Of a DNA stretch of 64,000 bases, positions 26,960 through 36,112 are shown in pieces (the first letter of the stretch is position 1; every line of letters starts with the position of its first letter). The DNA lies in NCBI GenBank assembly GCA_964247725.1, contig CAXTVM010000002.1:164527-228526 (forward strand), in the 5' to 3' direction. The position numbers and the translations under genes are program-made. The notes below the pieces were generated by a model. It made no database searches. It had not been told where the DNA came from and saw nothing but the letters and a program-made list of their open reading frames with translations. Source of the DNA: Lichenicola sp964247725. GTDB lineage: Bacteria > Pseudomonadota > Alphaproteobacteria > Acetobacterales > Acetobacteraceae.

Positions 26960-28459
26960 CTACACGAAATCCCCGGCGGTCGCGGTCTCCAGCGGAGATG
27001 ATGCGGGTGCCGGGTCCGTGACCCGATCCCGCCGGACGGTGCCGATGGTGGCGCCTCCCTCGTCCACGACCCGCAGGGGCACGGGACGGTCCGCCTGCAG
27101 CAGCGCCAGGAGGAGTTCCGGATAGCGCGCGGCGGCGGAGATGACCTTTCCGGTGTCCGATGCGGCGCGGGAGCGTGCGGTATGGAGGCGCCCCGAATAC
27201 ACCGATCGGCTCTCGAACCGGCGGGCCACCAGCACCGCGCCGCCGACCACGATCATCATCGGCACCATCATGGTGTCGAGCCGGCCGGTCAGCTCGAGGA
27301 CCAGCACGATCGCCGAGATCGGTCCCTGCGTGGCCGCCGCCAGCACCGCGCCGCTGCCGAGCAGCGCGAAGCTCCCGAGCGGGGCGCCCGGCCACACCAG
27401 CGCCCAGCCATGGCCGAGTGCGCCGCCGAGCAGCGCGCCGAAGGCCATGGTCGGGGTGAACAGCCCGCCGGGCGCGCCGCTGCCGAGGCAGGCGGAGGTG
27501 GCAAGCGGCCGCAGCAGGGCGAGGACGAGCAGCAGCGGCACGCCGTACTGGTCGAGCAGCGCCGCCTGCACCACGTCCTTGCCGTTGCCCAGCAGCTGCG
27601 GGAACAAGATCGCGAGGCAGCCGAGCCCGGCGAACACCAGGACCGGGGCCATGAACAGCATCCGCCCGCCCGGCTTGTGCCCGTCCGCCCAGACGATCGT
27701 CCGCACGTAGGCGACCGAGGCGAGCCCAAGGATCGGCGCCGCCAGCACCGCCCAGACGGTCTGGGTCGCCGAGATCGGGTAGGCCGGCAGGTGGTAGGTC
27801 GTCTGGTTCGGCAGCATCGTCCACGAGACGGCGGTCGCGATCATCGAGGTGGCCAGCGCCGGGACGATCAGCGACAGCGACAGCGTGCCGAGCAGCACCT
27901 CCAGCGCGAACAGCGCGCCGCCCAGCGGCACGTCGTAGACGGCCGCCATACCGGCGCCGGCGCCGCAGGCGGCGAGCAGGCGGCGCTGTCCCGCCGGGAG
28001 CCCGGTCCAGATCGAGGCCATGCTGGCGGCCAGGGCGCCGATCTGCTTCGGCGCCGATTCGCGGCCGAGCGCCGACCCCAGCCCGACCTCGATCATCGAG
28101 GTGACCGCGTTGACGAAGGCGGGCACCGGCGCCAGGCGGCCGGCATGGAACCAGATTGCCACGGTCAGCTCGCCGCCATGCGCGCCGTGCACCTGCCGGA
28201 GCAGCCACCGCACGGTGGCGACCATCAGCCCGGCGAGGCAGACGACGGCGACGCGCCAGGCCCAGCCCGTCTTCCGCACGCCGGCGACGAACGCGTCGGG
28301 CGAGGAGTTCCAGAACAGGTGCTGCACCGCCCGCAGCAGCAGCATCAGCAACCCGGCGCCGAGCCCGGCGCCGATCCCCGTCAGCGCGACGACGCACCAG
28401 AAGCGGAGCGGGAAGCGTTCCAGCAGGTCGCTGGACAGGGCGTTCGGCTGCGTCGGCAT
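26960..28459 (-). CDS. ClC-family chloride channel/transporter
   Basis: A protein of about 499 residues with the ClC architecture. Selectivity-filter motifs are recognisable but divergent: GSALGRESAPKQ for the GREGP loop and GSGAPGGLFTP for the GIFAP region. These are followed by ATQGPISAIVLVLELTG. A C-terminal cytoplasmic tail of about 90 residues (VYSGRLHTARSR ... VIGTVRRD-like) resembles a partial regulatory CBS-like extension. ATG 28459 begins directly before the first helix. Whether it is an H+/Cl- exchanger or channel depends on gating glutamate positions that I cannot place with certainty. Confidence 0.88.
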   Translation of the reverse strand: MPTQPNALSSDLLERFPLRFWCVVALTGIGAGLGAGLLMLLLRAVQHLFWNSSPDAFVAGVRKTGWAWRVAVVCLAGLMVATVRWLLRQVHGAHGGELTVAIWFHAGRLAPVPAFVNAVTSMIEVGLGSALGRESAPKQIGALAASMASIWTGLPAGQRRLLAACGAGAGMAAVYDVPLGGALFALEVLLGTLSLSLIVPALATSMIATAVSWTMLPNQTTYHLPAYPISATQTVWAVLAAPILGLASVAYVRTIVWADGHKPGGRMLFMAPVLVFAGLGCLAILFPQLLGNGKDVVQAALLDQYGVPLLLVLALLRPLATSACLGSGAPGGLFTPTMAFGALLGGALGHGWALVWPGAPLGSFALLGSGAVLAAATQGPISAIVLVLELTGRLDTMMVPMMIVVGGAVLVARRFESRSVYSGRLHTARSRAASDTGKVISAAARYPELLLALLQADRPVPLRVVDEGGATIGTVRRDRVTDPAPASSPLETATAGDFV

Positions 28460-28510
28460 CCGTGGCACGTGCTTGTCTTCCCCGAAAGTCCGCGAAATCC
28501 CCATGCGTCC

Positions 28511-28721
28511 AGGGCTGTCGCATTTGAGGAGACGTAAAGGGAGAAGGCCAGGGCGCTGCCCTGGACCCGTTGGGGCCGTCACGCGAAGCGTGCTGGCGCA
28601 CGACGGCCCCAAACCCCGATTCGTAAGAAGGTATCCCGTGCGTGAAGGTATAACCTCGACGAATCGGGGCCTGGGGCCCGCGGCCCCAGTGGGGTCCAGG
28701 GGCGAAGCCCTTGGCCTTCCC
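28511..28721. repeat. Intergenic palindromic repeat, copy 7
   Basis: Begins with the terminal motif AGGGCTGTCGCATTTG and contains the outer arms, an extra GGGGCCGTCACGCG ... GACGGCCCC module on the left, and the GATTCGTAAG ... CGACGAATC centre. The right terminal motif is lost where it meets the pit stop codon. Confidence 0.88.
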
Positions 28722-30128
28722 TCACAGGCCCGGATTGTCCAGCACGTAGAACAGCGCCCCAGCCAGCAGGATCGTGACCGGCAGCGTGAACAGCCAGGCG
28801 AGCCCGATCCGCACCAGCATGCCGCCCTGCACGCCCTGGCCGCCCGCGACCATGGTGCCGGCGATGCCCGACGTGATGATGTGCGTCGTGCTCACCGGCA
28901 GTCCGGTGAACCCCGCGGTGCCGATCAGGATGCCGCCGACCAGCTCGGCGCTGGCCCCCTGGCCCGGCGTCATGTGGCTGCGGCCCAGCTTCTCGCCGAG
29001 GGTGCGCACCACCCGCTTGTAGCCGACCATGGTGCCGAGCCCCAGGCACAGCGCGCTCAGCACCCGCACCCAGGTCGGCGCATACTGAACCGGCGGCCCC
29101 ATCACCTTGCGCAGGCGGCTCGCCGTCGCCTTGTCCGCGGCGGACAGGCCGGGCGCCTCGCCGACATGCTTCAGCTGGCTCAGCACCTCGTAGACGTCGC
29201 CGCGCAGCTGCGACTTCGCGGCCCGCGCGGCACCCTGCTGCGGCGTGCCGTCGGCCAGCCCCTTCATCCCCCCGCCGTCGTCAATCAGCGCCTGCGCCGC
29301 CTGCACGCCGCGGTCCTTGCGGTCGTCGCCGTAGCGCTGGATCAGCGGCTGCGCGATCGCGGCGTTGCGCCCGAGCGCGCCGAGCGGCCCCTGCGCCAGC
29401 GGGTTCAGCGCGTAGGTCGCCGGCATCAGCCCGATGATGGTCAGCATGATCAGCCCGATGCTCTTCTGGCCGTCGTTGGTGCCGTGCGAGAAGCTCACCC
29501 CAGTGCAGGTCAGCACCAGCAGCCCGCGCAGCCACCAGACCGGCGGCGCGTCGCCCTTCGGCGGCTCGAACAGCTGTCCGTGCCGCACCACCAGCCGCAG
29601 CAGCCCGTACAGCCCGCCCGCCAGCACGAAGCCCAGGATCGGCGACGCCGCCAGCGCCTCCAGCACCTTCACGATCTGCTGCCAGTCCACCCCCTGGCCC
29701 AGCGACCGCGACTGCAGCAGCGCGTCCGACGCCGCCACCCCGATCAGCGAGCCGATGATGCAGTGCGAGCTGCTGTTCGGGATGCCGAAGAACCAAGTCG
29801 CGATGTTCCAGAACAGTGCGGCGGCGAACAGCGACACCAGCATCGGCACCGCCGGCGCCCCGTTCGGCGGCGTCAGTACGTCGGGCGGCAGGATCTCCAC
29901 CAGCGCGTAGGCCACCGTGATGCCGCCCACCAGCACGCCGGCGAAGTTCATGACGCCCGACAGGATCACCGCCGGGATCGGCTTCAGCGAGTTGGTGTAG
30001 ATCACCGTCGCCACGGCGTTCGAGGTGTCGTGGAACCCGTTCGTCGCCTCGAACGCCAGCACGAGGACGAAGCAGGCCACCAGCATCGCGACGATGATGC
30101 CCGATGACGGATCGAAATGAGCCAGCAT
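28722..30128 (-). CDS. Inorganic phosphate transporter, Pit family
   Basis: A 468-residue permease with both PiT repeats: FEATNGFHDTSNAVATVIYT (N-terminal PD001131 motif) and GVSFSHGTNDGQKSIGLI. The usual end is GLPVSTTHIITSGIAGTM. A long hydrophilic central loop (about 250-340, KSQLRGDVYEVL...) divides the halves, as in PitA/PitB. It takes up metal-phosphate with protons. It is monocistronic on the minus strand. No PhoU-like or Pit accessory gene (DUF47) lies next to it. Confidence 0.93.
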   Translation of the reverse strand: MLAHFDPSSGIIVAMLVACFVLVLAFEATNGFHDTSNAVATVIYTNSLKPIPAVILSGVMNFAGVLVGGITVAYALVEILPPDVLTPPNGAPAVPMLVSLFAAALFWNIATWFFGIPNSSSHCIIGSLIGVAASDALLQSRSLGQGVDWQQIVKVLEALAASPILGFVLAGGLYGLLRLVVRHGQLFEPPKGDAPPVWWLRGLLVLTCTGVSFSHGTNDGQKSIGLIMLTIIGLMPATYALNPLAQGPLGALGRNAAIAQPLIQRYGDDRKDRGVQAAQALIDDGGGMKGLADGTPQQGAARAAKSQLRGDVYEVLSQLKHVGEAPGLSAADKATASRLRKVMGPPVQYAPTWVRVLSALCLGLGTMVGYKRVVRTLGEKLGRSHMTPGQGASAELVGGILIGTAGFTGLPVSTTHIITSGIAGTMVAGGQGVQGGMLVRIGLAWLFTLPVTILLAGALFYVLDNPGL

Positions 30129-30205
30129 GGAGTCTCCCCTTGAGCTGGTCGGTCAGTGCCGCACGGTGCGGCGCCGCGGCGTGAAATCCCGATGAAATCT
30201 CGCCG

Positions 30206-30847
30206 CTACCCGGCCTCCGCCGGTCCTGGCTGGGGCCCGATCTCGCCCGTCGGCGACCGCTGCGCTGCGTCCCGCTCCCCGACATGCTGGCTGAACACCC
30301 CGATGCGGTGCCCGGGCCCGGACGCCGCCAGCGCCGCCAGCACCTCGCCGTACACCTGATGGCTCGGATACATCCCGGCCGGCAGCGTCCGGAACCAGCC
30401 GAGGTCGCCGGGATCCGGCGTCTCCCAGTCGCCGACCACCCGCCGCCCCGGCTCGCCCGCCAGCCTCGCCCGGAACACCAGCGACACCGAGTGCCCGCGA
30501 TCGTCGAAGATCTCGATCAGCGCCGCCGGCCCGGGCGCCACCGCCAACGCGCAGTCGAACTCGTCGGCGGCGCAGGCGGCGATCCGGTGCGCCAGCGCCT
30601 CGCGATGCCGGATGATGCTGCCCGGCACGTGCCAGCCGCGGCCGTATGCGTCGTCGCGCCAGGCCAGCAGCACGCCGCGCTCGCCGTCCTCGACCAGCAG
30701 GTCGACGTTCGCGGTCGCCACGAGCTCGGTCATGAACCGGAACAGCGCCGGCGGCAGCGTGCCGCCCGGCGCGGCACCGGGCTTGGCCAGCCTGGCCAGC
30801 AGCCCTTCCAGCGTCGCCAGCTCGGCCTCGGTCAGCGGTGTCGTCAT
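30206..30847 (-). CDS. NUDIX-fold protein resembling GDP-mannose mannosyl hydrolases, with degenerate box
   Basis: A 213-residue protein. The core VDLLVEDGERGVLLAWRDDA, YGRGWHVPGSIIRHREALAHR and CAADEFDC follows the Gmm-type Nudix pattern (WFVPGG-R-K-ETL...AEL). The glycine of the box is Ser and most catalytic glutamates of the classical GX5EX7REUXEEXGU motif are missing. Gmm-type enzymes use an altered box, so activity is possible but changed. About 40 N-terminal residues form a helical extension (LTEAELATLEGLLARL). ATG 30847 is used. Confidence 0.75.
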   Translation of the reverse strand: MTTPLTEAELATLEGLLARLAKPGAAPGGTLPPALFRFMTELVATANVDLLVEDGERGVLLAWRDDAYGRGWHVPGSIIRHREALAHRIAACAADEFDCALAVAPGPAALIEIFDDRGHSVSLVFRARLAGEPGRRVVGDWETPDPGDLGWFRTLPAGMYPSHQVYGEVLAALAASGPGHRIGVFSQHVGERDAAQRSPTGEIGPQPGPAEAG

Positions 30848-30865
30848 GATGGTCCGGTCCTCCTG

Positions 30866-31092
30866 GTCGGGCGCCCCACGGCTGTCGCTTGAGGAAGAAG
30901 GCCAGGGGCTCCGTCCCTGGACCCCACTGGGGCCGCGGGCCCCAGGCCCCGATTCGCTAAGGGCATATCTCCACACCCGAGATATCTCCTTACGAAAGGG
31001 TTTTGGGGCCCGCGGCCCCAACGGGTCCAGGGCAGCGCCCTGGCCTTCTCCCACGCCTCCTCCAATGCGATAGCCCTGTCGGGCGCCCCACG
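30866..31092. repeat. Intergenic palindromic repeat, copy 8, flanked by perfect 15-bp direct repeats
   Basis: The element (30881-31077, 197 bp) is framed by GTCGGGCGCCCCACG at 30866-30880 and 31078-31092, identical in all 15 bases. Terminal motifs are GCTGTCGCTT and AATGCGATAGCCCT. The inner arms are GATTCGCTAAGG and CTTACGAAAGGG. The direct repeats look like a target duplication, so this copy may be a fairly recent insertion between divergent genes. Confidence 0.92.
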
Positions 31093-31131
31093 CAGCTTGA
31101 CCGCCGATCGGGCGCCGCGCGATAGCCGCTC

Positions 31132-31659
31132 ATGCCATCCGACGACCCCGATGACGACGACGCCGAGCCCCCCGGCCTGCCGCCGGGCGTGTCCCGCTAC
31201 ATCACGCCCGCCGGCCTCGCCCGCATGGAGGCCGAGCTGCGCGCGCTGATGCGCGACGAGCGGCCGCGCATCGTCGAGATCGTCTCCTGGGCCGCCGGCA
31301 ACGGCGACCGCTCCGAGAACGGCGACTACCTCTACGGCAAGAAGCGCCTGCGCGAGATCGACCGCCGCGCCCGGTTCCTGGGCAAGCGCATCGACCGGGC
31401 GGTGGTGGTCGACCCCGCCGCGCAGACCCGCCGCGACCGCGTCTTCTTCGGCGCCACCGTGAGCTACGTCGACGAGGCCGACGACGCCCGCACCGTGACC
31501 ATCGTCGGCGTCGACGAGGCGGACCTGAGCCAGGGCCAGATCAGCCTGGCCTCGCCGGTGGCGCGTGCCCTGATGGGCCGCCAGGTCGGCGACGAGGCGA
31601 GGCTCGCCACGCCTCGGGGCGCCGCGCTGCTGGAGGTGACGGCGATCGCCTATCCGTGA
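31132..31659 (+). CDS. greB: Transcript cleavage factor GreB/GreA family
   Basis: This 175-residue protein binds the RNA polymerase secondary channel and stimulates cleavage of backtracked RNA. After an acidic Pro-rich tail come YITPAGLARMEAELRAL, the coiled-coil region with GDRSENGDYLYGKKRLREIDRR (tip acidic residues) and the FKBP-like domain VSYVDEADDARTVTIVGVDEAD ... ISLASPVARALMG. The NGDYLYGKK sequence is GreB-like. Its stop overlaps a GTG of the following peptidase frame. Confidence 0.92.
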   Translation: MPSDDPDDDDAEPPGLPPGVSRYITPAGLARMEAELRALMRDERPRIVEIVSWAAGNGDRSENGDYLYGKKRLREIDRRARFLGKRIDRAVVVDPAAQTRRDRVFFGATVSYVDEADDARTVTIVGVDEADLSQGQISLASPVARALMGRQVGDEARLATPRGAALLEVTAIAYP

Positions 31660-31673
31660 GACACATCCCGCCC

Positions 31674-33773
31674 ATGACCGCCCGACCCCTGTCCGCCGCC
31701 CTGCTCGCCGCTTCGATCCTGGCCGCCGCCTCCGGCGCCGCGCCGGCGCGGCCGTTCACCGCGCAGGACCTGGTCGCGCTGGACCGGCTGTCCGACCCGG
31801 TGGTGTCCCCCGACGGCGGCACCGTCGCCTTCGCGCTGCGCGCCACCGACCTCGCGCGCAACAGGGGCGTCGCCTCCATCCGCCTGCTGTCGCTGCGGAC
31901 CCCAGGCGCCGTGCCGACGGTGCTGCCCGGCGCGGAGGCGGACGCCCGGCAGCCGCACTGGTCGGCCGACGGCCGCGCCCTCTACGTGATCTCCGGCCGC
32001 GGCGGCTCCGACCAGGTCTGGCGGCTGCCGCTGTCCGGCGGCCCGCCGGTGCAGGCGACGCACCTGCCGTCCGACGTCGGCAGCGTCCGCCCGTCCCCCG
32101 ACGGCCGCGCGCTGGTGGTCTCGACCGCGGTGTTCCCCGACACGGACTCGCCCGACGACACCAGGGCCCGGCTCGACGGCATCAAGGCGGCCAGGTCCAC
32201 CGGCGTGGCGTTCGACCGGCTGTTCGTGCGCCACTGGGACACCTACGCCGACGGCACCCGCAACCACCTGTTCGCGCTCGCCCTCGACGGCAACGGGCTG
32301 GCCACCGGCCGGCCGGTGCCGCTGATGAAGGGCCTGGACGGCGACACCCCGTCGAAGCCGTTCGGCGACGAGAGCGACTACACGATCTCGCCCGACGGCC
32401 GCACGGTGCTGTTCTCGGTCCGGCTTGCCGGCCGCGCCGAGCCCTGGAGCACCAACTTCGACATCTACCGCGTGCCGATCGACGGCAGCGCGCCCCCGCG
32501 CGACCTCACCGCCGCCAACCCCGCCTGGGACGCCGGGCCGCTGGTCTCGCCCGACGGTACCCGGCTGGCCTATCGCGCCATGAGGCGCGCCGGCTTCGAA
32601 GCCGACCGCCACGGCGTGATGGTGATGGACCTGGGGTCGGGCGCCACCCGCGAGATCGACCCGAACTGGGACCGCTCGGCGCAGAGCCTGCTGTGGTCGC
32701 GCGACGGCACCCGGCTCTACGTCGCCGCCGAGGAGATGGGCCAGGACCGGCTGTTCGCGCTCGACGCCAGGCCCGGGGCCAGCCCCGGCGCCGCCAACGC
32801 CCACCCGCCGGCGCTGACCGGGGACGGCCACGTCTCCGCCGCGGTGCTGGCCGGCCCGGACATCGTGTTCGCCCGCGACGCCCTCGACAGCCCGTCGCAG
32901 CTCTGGCGCGTCCCGGCCGCGGGCGGCGCGCCCGCGCAGCTCACCCACGTCGACGCCGACCGCCTCGCCGGCGTCGAGCTGGCGCCGGCGCAGCAGTTCG
33001 CCTTCGAGGGCTGGAACGGCGAGACCGTGCACGGCTACGTGGTCCGCCCGGACGGCTACCAGCCGGGCCGCAAGTATCCGGTGGCGTTCCTGATCCATGG
33101 CGGCCCTCAGGGCTCGTTCGGCAACGACTGGTCCTACCGCTGGAACCCGCAGTTCTACGCCGGGCTCGGCTACGCCGCGGTGATGGTCGACTTCCACGGC
33201 TCCACCGGCTACGGCCAGGCCTTCACCGACGCGATCTCCGGCCATTGGGGCGACCGCCCGCTCGAGGACCTGCAGAAGGGCTGGGCGGCGGCGCTGGCGC
33301 GGTTCCCGTTCCTCGACGCCGGCCACGCCTGCGCGCTCGGCGCCAGCTACGGCGGGTTCATGATCAACTGGATCGCCGGCACCTGGAACGCACCCTGGAA
33401 GTGCCTGGTGGTGCATGACGGCGTGTTCGACGACCGCATGATGGGATTCTCGACCGACGAGCTCTGGTTCGCCGAATGGGAGCATGGCGGCCCCGGCCAC
33501 ACCCCCTGGGCGGACCCGGCTTCCTACGAGCGGTACAACCCGGCCGGCCACGTCGCCGCCTGGCGGGTGCCGCAGCTGGTGATCCATGGCGGCCACGACG
33601 ACCGCATCCCGCTGGAGCAGGGGCTGGGCGCCTTCGATGCGCTGCAGCGCCGCGGCATCGACAGCCGGCTGCTGGTGTTCCCCGACGAGAACCACTGGGT
33701 GCTGAAGCCGGCCAACTCGCTGCAATGGCACGCCACCGTCGCCGACTGGCTGCGCACCCACATCGATCGGTAA
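31674..33773 (+). CDS. S9-family serine peptidase (acylaminoacyl/prolyl-oligopeptidase type), exported
   Basis: This 699-residue peptidase has a signal peptide (AALLAASILAAASG, cleavage near residue 27). A seven-bladed propeller with SPDG repeats follows (about 40-440), then an alpha/beta hydrolase domain. The triad is visible: Ser in GASYGGFM (about 560), Asp in GGHDDRIP (about 642) and His in DENHWV (about 673). The propeller limits access to small peptides. ATG 31674 is chosen over GTG 31656 (overlapping the greB stop) because it starts the signal peptide. Probably periplasmic peptide turnover. Confidence 0.92.
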   Translation: MTARPLSAALLAASILAAASGAAPARPFTAQDLVALDRLSDPVVSPDGGTVAFALRATDLARNRGVASIRLLSLRTPGAVPTVLPGAEADARQPHWSADGRALYVISGRGGSDQVWRLPLSGGPPVQATHLPSDVGSVRPSPDGRALVVSTAVFPDTDSPDDTRARLDGIKAARSTGVAFDRLFVRHWDTYADGTRNHLFALALDGNGLATGRPVPLMKGLDGDTPSKPFGDESDYTISPDGRTVLFSVRLAGRAEPWSTNFDIYRVPIDGSAPPRDLTAANPAWDAGPLVSPDGTRLAYRAMRRAGFEADRHGVMVMDLGSGATREIDPNWDRSAQSLLWSRDGTRLYVAAEEMGQDRLFALDARPGASPGAANAHPPALTGDGHVSAAVLAGPDIVFARDALDSPSQLWRVPAAGGAPAQLTHVDADRLAGVELAPAQQFAFEGWNGETVHGYVVRPDGYQPGRKYPVAFLIHGGPQGSFGNDWSYRWNPQFYAGLGYAAVMVDFHGSTGYGQAFTDAISGHWGDRPLEDLQKGWAAALARFPFLDAGHACALGASYGGFMINWIAGTWNAPWKCLVVHDGVFDDRMMGFSTDELWFAEWEHGGPGHTPWADPASYERYNPAGHVAAWRVPQLVIHGGHDDRIPLEQGLGAFDALQRRGIDSRLLVFPDENHWVLKPANSLQWHATVADWLRTHIDR

Positions 33774-33786
33774 CCGGGAGACCGCG

Positions 33787-34791
33787 ATGACCACACCGCT
33801 CAAGGTCGCGGTCCAGATGGACCCGATCGACGCCATCGACATCGATGGCGACAGCACCTTCGCGCTGATGCTGGAGGCGCAGGCCCGCGGCCACGCGCTC
33901 TGGCTCTACGGCGTCCGCGACATGAGCCTGCGCGAGGGCAAGGCCGCCGCCGACCGCAACCAGCGCACCGAGCGCCTCACCGCCCGCGCCCGCCCGGTGA
34001 GCGTGCAGCGCGTCGCCGGCGCCCACGCCACGCTGGGCGAGGAGACGGTGCTCGACCTCGCCGCCATGGACGTGGTGCTGATGCGCCAGGACCCGCCGTT
34101 CGACATGGCCTACATCACCGCCACCCACATGCTGGAGCACGTGCACGCGCCGGCAGGGCATGGCAGCCGCACCCTGGTGGTGAACGACCCCCGCTCGGTG
34201 CGGGACGCCCCCGAGAAGCTGCTCGTCACCCACTTCCCCGACCTGATGCCGCCCACCCTGATCAGCTGGGACCTGCAGGCGATCCGCGACTTCCGCCGCG
34301 AGCACCGCGACATCATCGTGAAGCCCCTGTTCGGCAACGGCGGCGCGGGCGTGTTCCGCATCCGCGAGGACGACGAGAACCTCCATTCGCTGCTGGAGAT
34401 GTTCTTCCGGGCCTCGCGCGAGCCGCTGATGATCCAGCGCTACGAAAAGGCCGTGCGCCAGGGCGACAAGCGCATCATCCTGGCCGACGGCGAGCCGATC
34501 GGCGCCATCAACCGGGTGCCCGCCGACGGCGAGGCCCGCTCCAACATGCATGTCGGCGGCAAGGCCGCGCAGTCGACCCTCACGCCGCGCGAGACGGAGA
34601 TCTGCCGCCGCATCGGCCCGATGCTGCACGAGCGCGGCCTCGTCTTCGTCGGCATCGACGTGATCGGCGACTGGCTGACCGAGATCAACGTGACCTCGCC
34701 CACCGGCCTGCAGGAGATCGACCGCTTCGACGGCGGCAACACCGCCGGGCTGATCTGGGACCGGATCGAGACGCGCCTTCTCGCGATGTAG
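33787..34791 (+). CDS. gshB: Glutathione synthase
   Basis: This 334-residue ATP-grasp ligase joins gamma-glutamylcysteine and glycine. It contains QMDPIDAIDIDGDSTFALMLEA (N-terminal domain), VVLMRQDPPFD, VKPLFGNGGAGVFRI (ATP-binding Lys and glycine loop), VRQGDKRIILADGEPIGAINRVP and TEINVTSPTGLQEID (metal and substrate residues). GGGAG lies 8 bases before ATG 33787. Glutathione made here feeds frmA/fghA and possibly the MAPEG protein. A truncated repeat element starts right after the stop and leads into the AT-rich island. Confidence 0.96.
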   Translation: MTTPLKVAVQMDPIDAIDIDGDSTFALMLEAQARGHALWLYGVRDMSLREGKAAADRNQRTERLTARARPVSVQRVAGAHATLGEETVLDLAAMDVVLMRQDPPFDMAYITATHMLEHVHAPAGHGSRTLVVNDPRSVRDAPEKLLVTHFPDLMPPTLISWDLQAIRDFRREHRDIIVKPLFGNGGAGVFRIREDDENLHSLLEMFFRASREPLMIQRYEKAVRQGDKRIILADGEPIGAINRVPADGEARSNMHVGGKAAQSTLTPRETEICRRIGPMLHERGLVFVGIDVIGDWLTEINVTSPTGLQEIDRFDGGNTAGLIWDRIETRLLAM

Positions 34792-34872
34792 GGAAGGCCA
34801 GGGGCCCTGCCCCTGGACCCCGCTAGGGCCGGCGGCCCCAGGACCCATTTACTAAGATAGTAACATCTAGCT
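34792..34872. repeat. Intergenic palindromic repeat, copy 9 (truncated at AT-rich island)
   Basis: GGAAGGCCAGGGGCCCTGCCCCTGGACCCC and a degraded GGCCGGCGGCCCC part, ending in ACCCATTTACTAAGA. The right half is missing. The sequence then changes to AT-rich, so the island joins inside or beside an old element. Confidence 0.75.
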
Positions 34873-34900
34873 GGGGGCCGCTCAGACCGGAGCATGTACC

Positions 34901-35796
34901 ATGACTAACGAACCTGAGAAGTCAAAGAAAGTCTTCCCTGGCTGGCGCCTTCCAGACGGCGCGATGAACGCGACAGAAGCTAGTTTAGAGAGGGCATCCG
35001 GTTCTCTCGAATTTGAAGAATGAATATCTGCCGGACTAGTGCTTGTTGCGGTAGTTGCGGAAAATTTAATTCCCGCAATCCATCCATTGTATGACTCTTA
35101 TATGGAACAATGGGAACGGCTATTGTCTATGCGTTGATCGCACTGGGTATCGCGGGAAAAGTACTTTTTGGCCGAAGAAACGGCAGAATTCAAAATGAGC
35201 TTCGGCGTAGATCAATCGATAGACTTAAAAATCAGAAGGCGCTCTACAGATTACGAGTGTCGAATTACTCATATCTGAAAAAACTAGAACCAAGAACACT
35301 TTCACCCTGTATTATAAATATACTCATTGAAAAGATACGAGGAAAGACAGGTTGCAATATGCAATTTGTTGTAGAACAAGATGATAAAGCAAGAACGTTT
35401 GCTTGGTCTATAGAAGCAGCTTCGACAGAGAGCGGCGTATTCGTTCGTGATCTACCTAATAAGATGCTCCCAGGCGAAAAACTATCGTGTGCGGTAGTGT
35501 TGTATTGCCCTAACGGCAGTATGTCTGATGATGATCTTTTATACGAAGCTTTGAATCTTGCAAAAATACATGTTGGCAGAATCTTTTTGACCACATTGTC
35601 TCTGGAAACAACAAGGCCTACGCTCTTGGATATCGGCAAAACGTTTTCATACCAGCCGACAGGCTCATCACTACCAAATGACGAATATATAATTTGGGTA
35701 TCAGAACAAACTATCTATGACGATCAGTTCGAGTTTAACAGGAGGCTTGAAGAAATGTTTGACGACATCCGCAAAATTAATTCTACGTCGCACTAA
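34901..35796 (+). pseudogene. Broken AT-rich gene for a two-helix membrane protein
   Basis: Base composition drops to roughly 40% GC, unlike anything else in the window. Reading from ATG 34901 gives MTNEPEKSKKVFPGWRLPDG ... SLEFEE, then TGA at 35021. The same frame continues as ISAGLVLVAVVAENLIPAIH ... YMEQW, a membrane helix. Around 35109 a missing G (TGGGA for TGGGGA) shifts the frame into GTAIVYALIALGIAGKVLFG, a second helix, followed by about 200 soluble residues ending at 35796. Homologous-looking membrane proteins have LEKW-helix-EQWG-helix in one frame, so TGA replaces TGG and one base is lost. The function of the soluble domain is unknown. If not a pseudogene, only the second half from ATG 35110 would be made. 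Confidence 0.65.
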
Positions 35797-35852
35797 GCAT
35801 AAGAAGCCTGTCTATAAATAGCATTATTGTATTTCCTAGCAAATCAATATGC

Positions 35853-36059
35853 GTGCGCGACAACATCACCTTGCTGCGGCTGCCGCCGTACAGCCCCGAG
35901 CTGAACCAAGTCGAGAACGTGTGGCCTTACCTGTCTGCCAACAAGCTCAGCAACCGGATCTTCGAGACCTACGACGCTATCGTCAATACCTGCTGCGATG
36001 TCTGGACTTGGTTCGTCGAACAGCCCGAACGCATTACCTTAGTCGGAACCCGATCATAG
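35853..36059 (+). pseudogene. IS630-type transposase fragment (C-terminal end)
   Basis: About 68 residues: RDNITLLRLPPYSPELNQVE, NVWPYLSANKLSNRIFETYD and CDVWTWFVEQPERI. This is the C-terminal end of an IS630-family DDE transposase including the last catalytic Glu (VENVW). The N-terminal three quarters are absent. High GC returns here, marking the right edge of the AT-rich stretch. No terminal inverted repeats are recognised. Confidence 0.88.
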
Positions 36060-36112
36060 GCGGAGGCCATTTAATGATGCCCGGTGTATAGTATAGCTTG
36101 TCTTTAAGGACC

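Noticed and set aside
26797..26960. Short proteins read from the palindromic repeats (GSRGKAPGL- or GPGQRPGL-like peptides)
   Set aside because: The same peptides recur at every repeat copy because the DNA is repeated. They are not genes.
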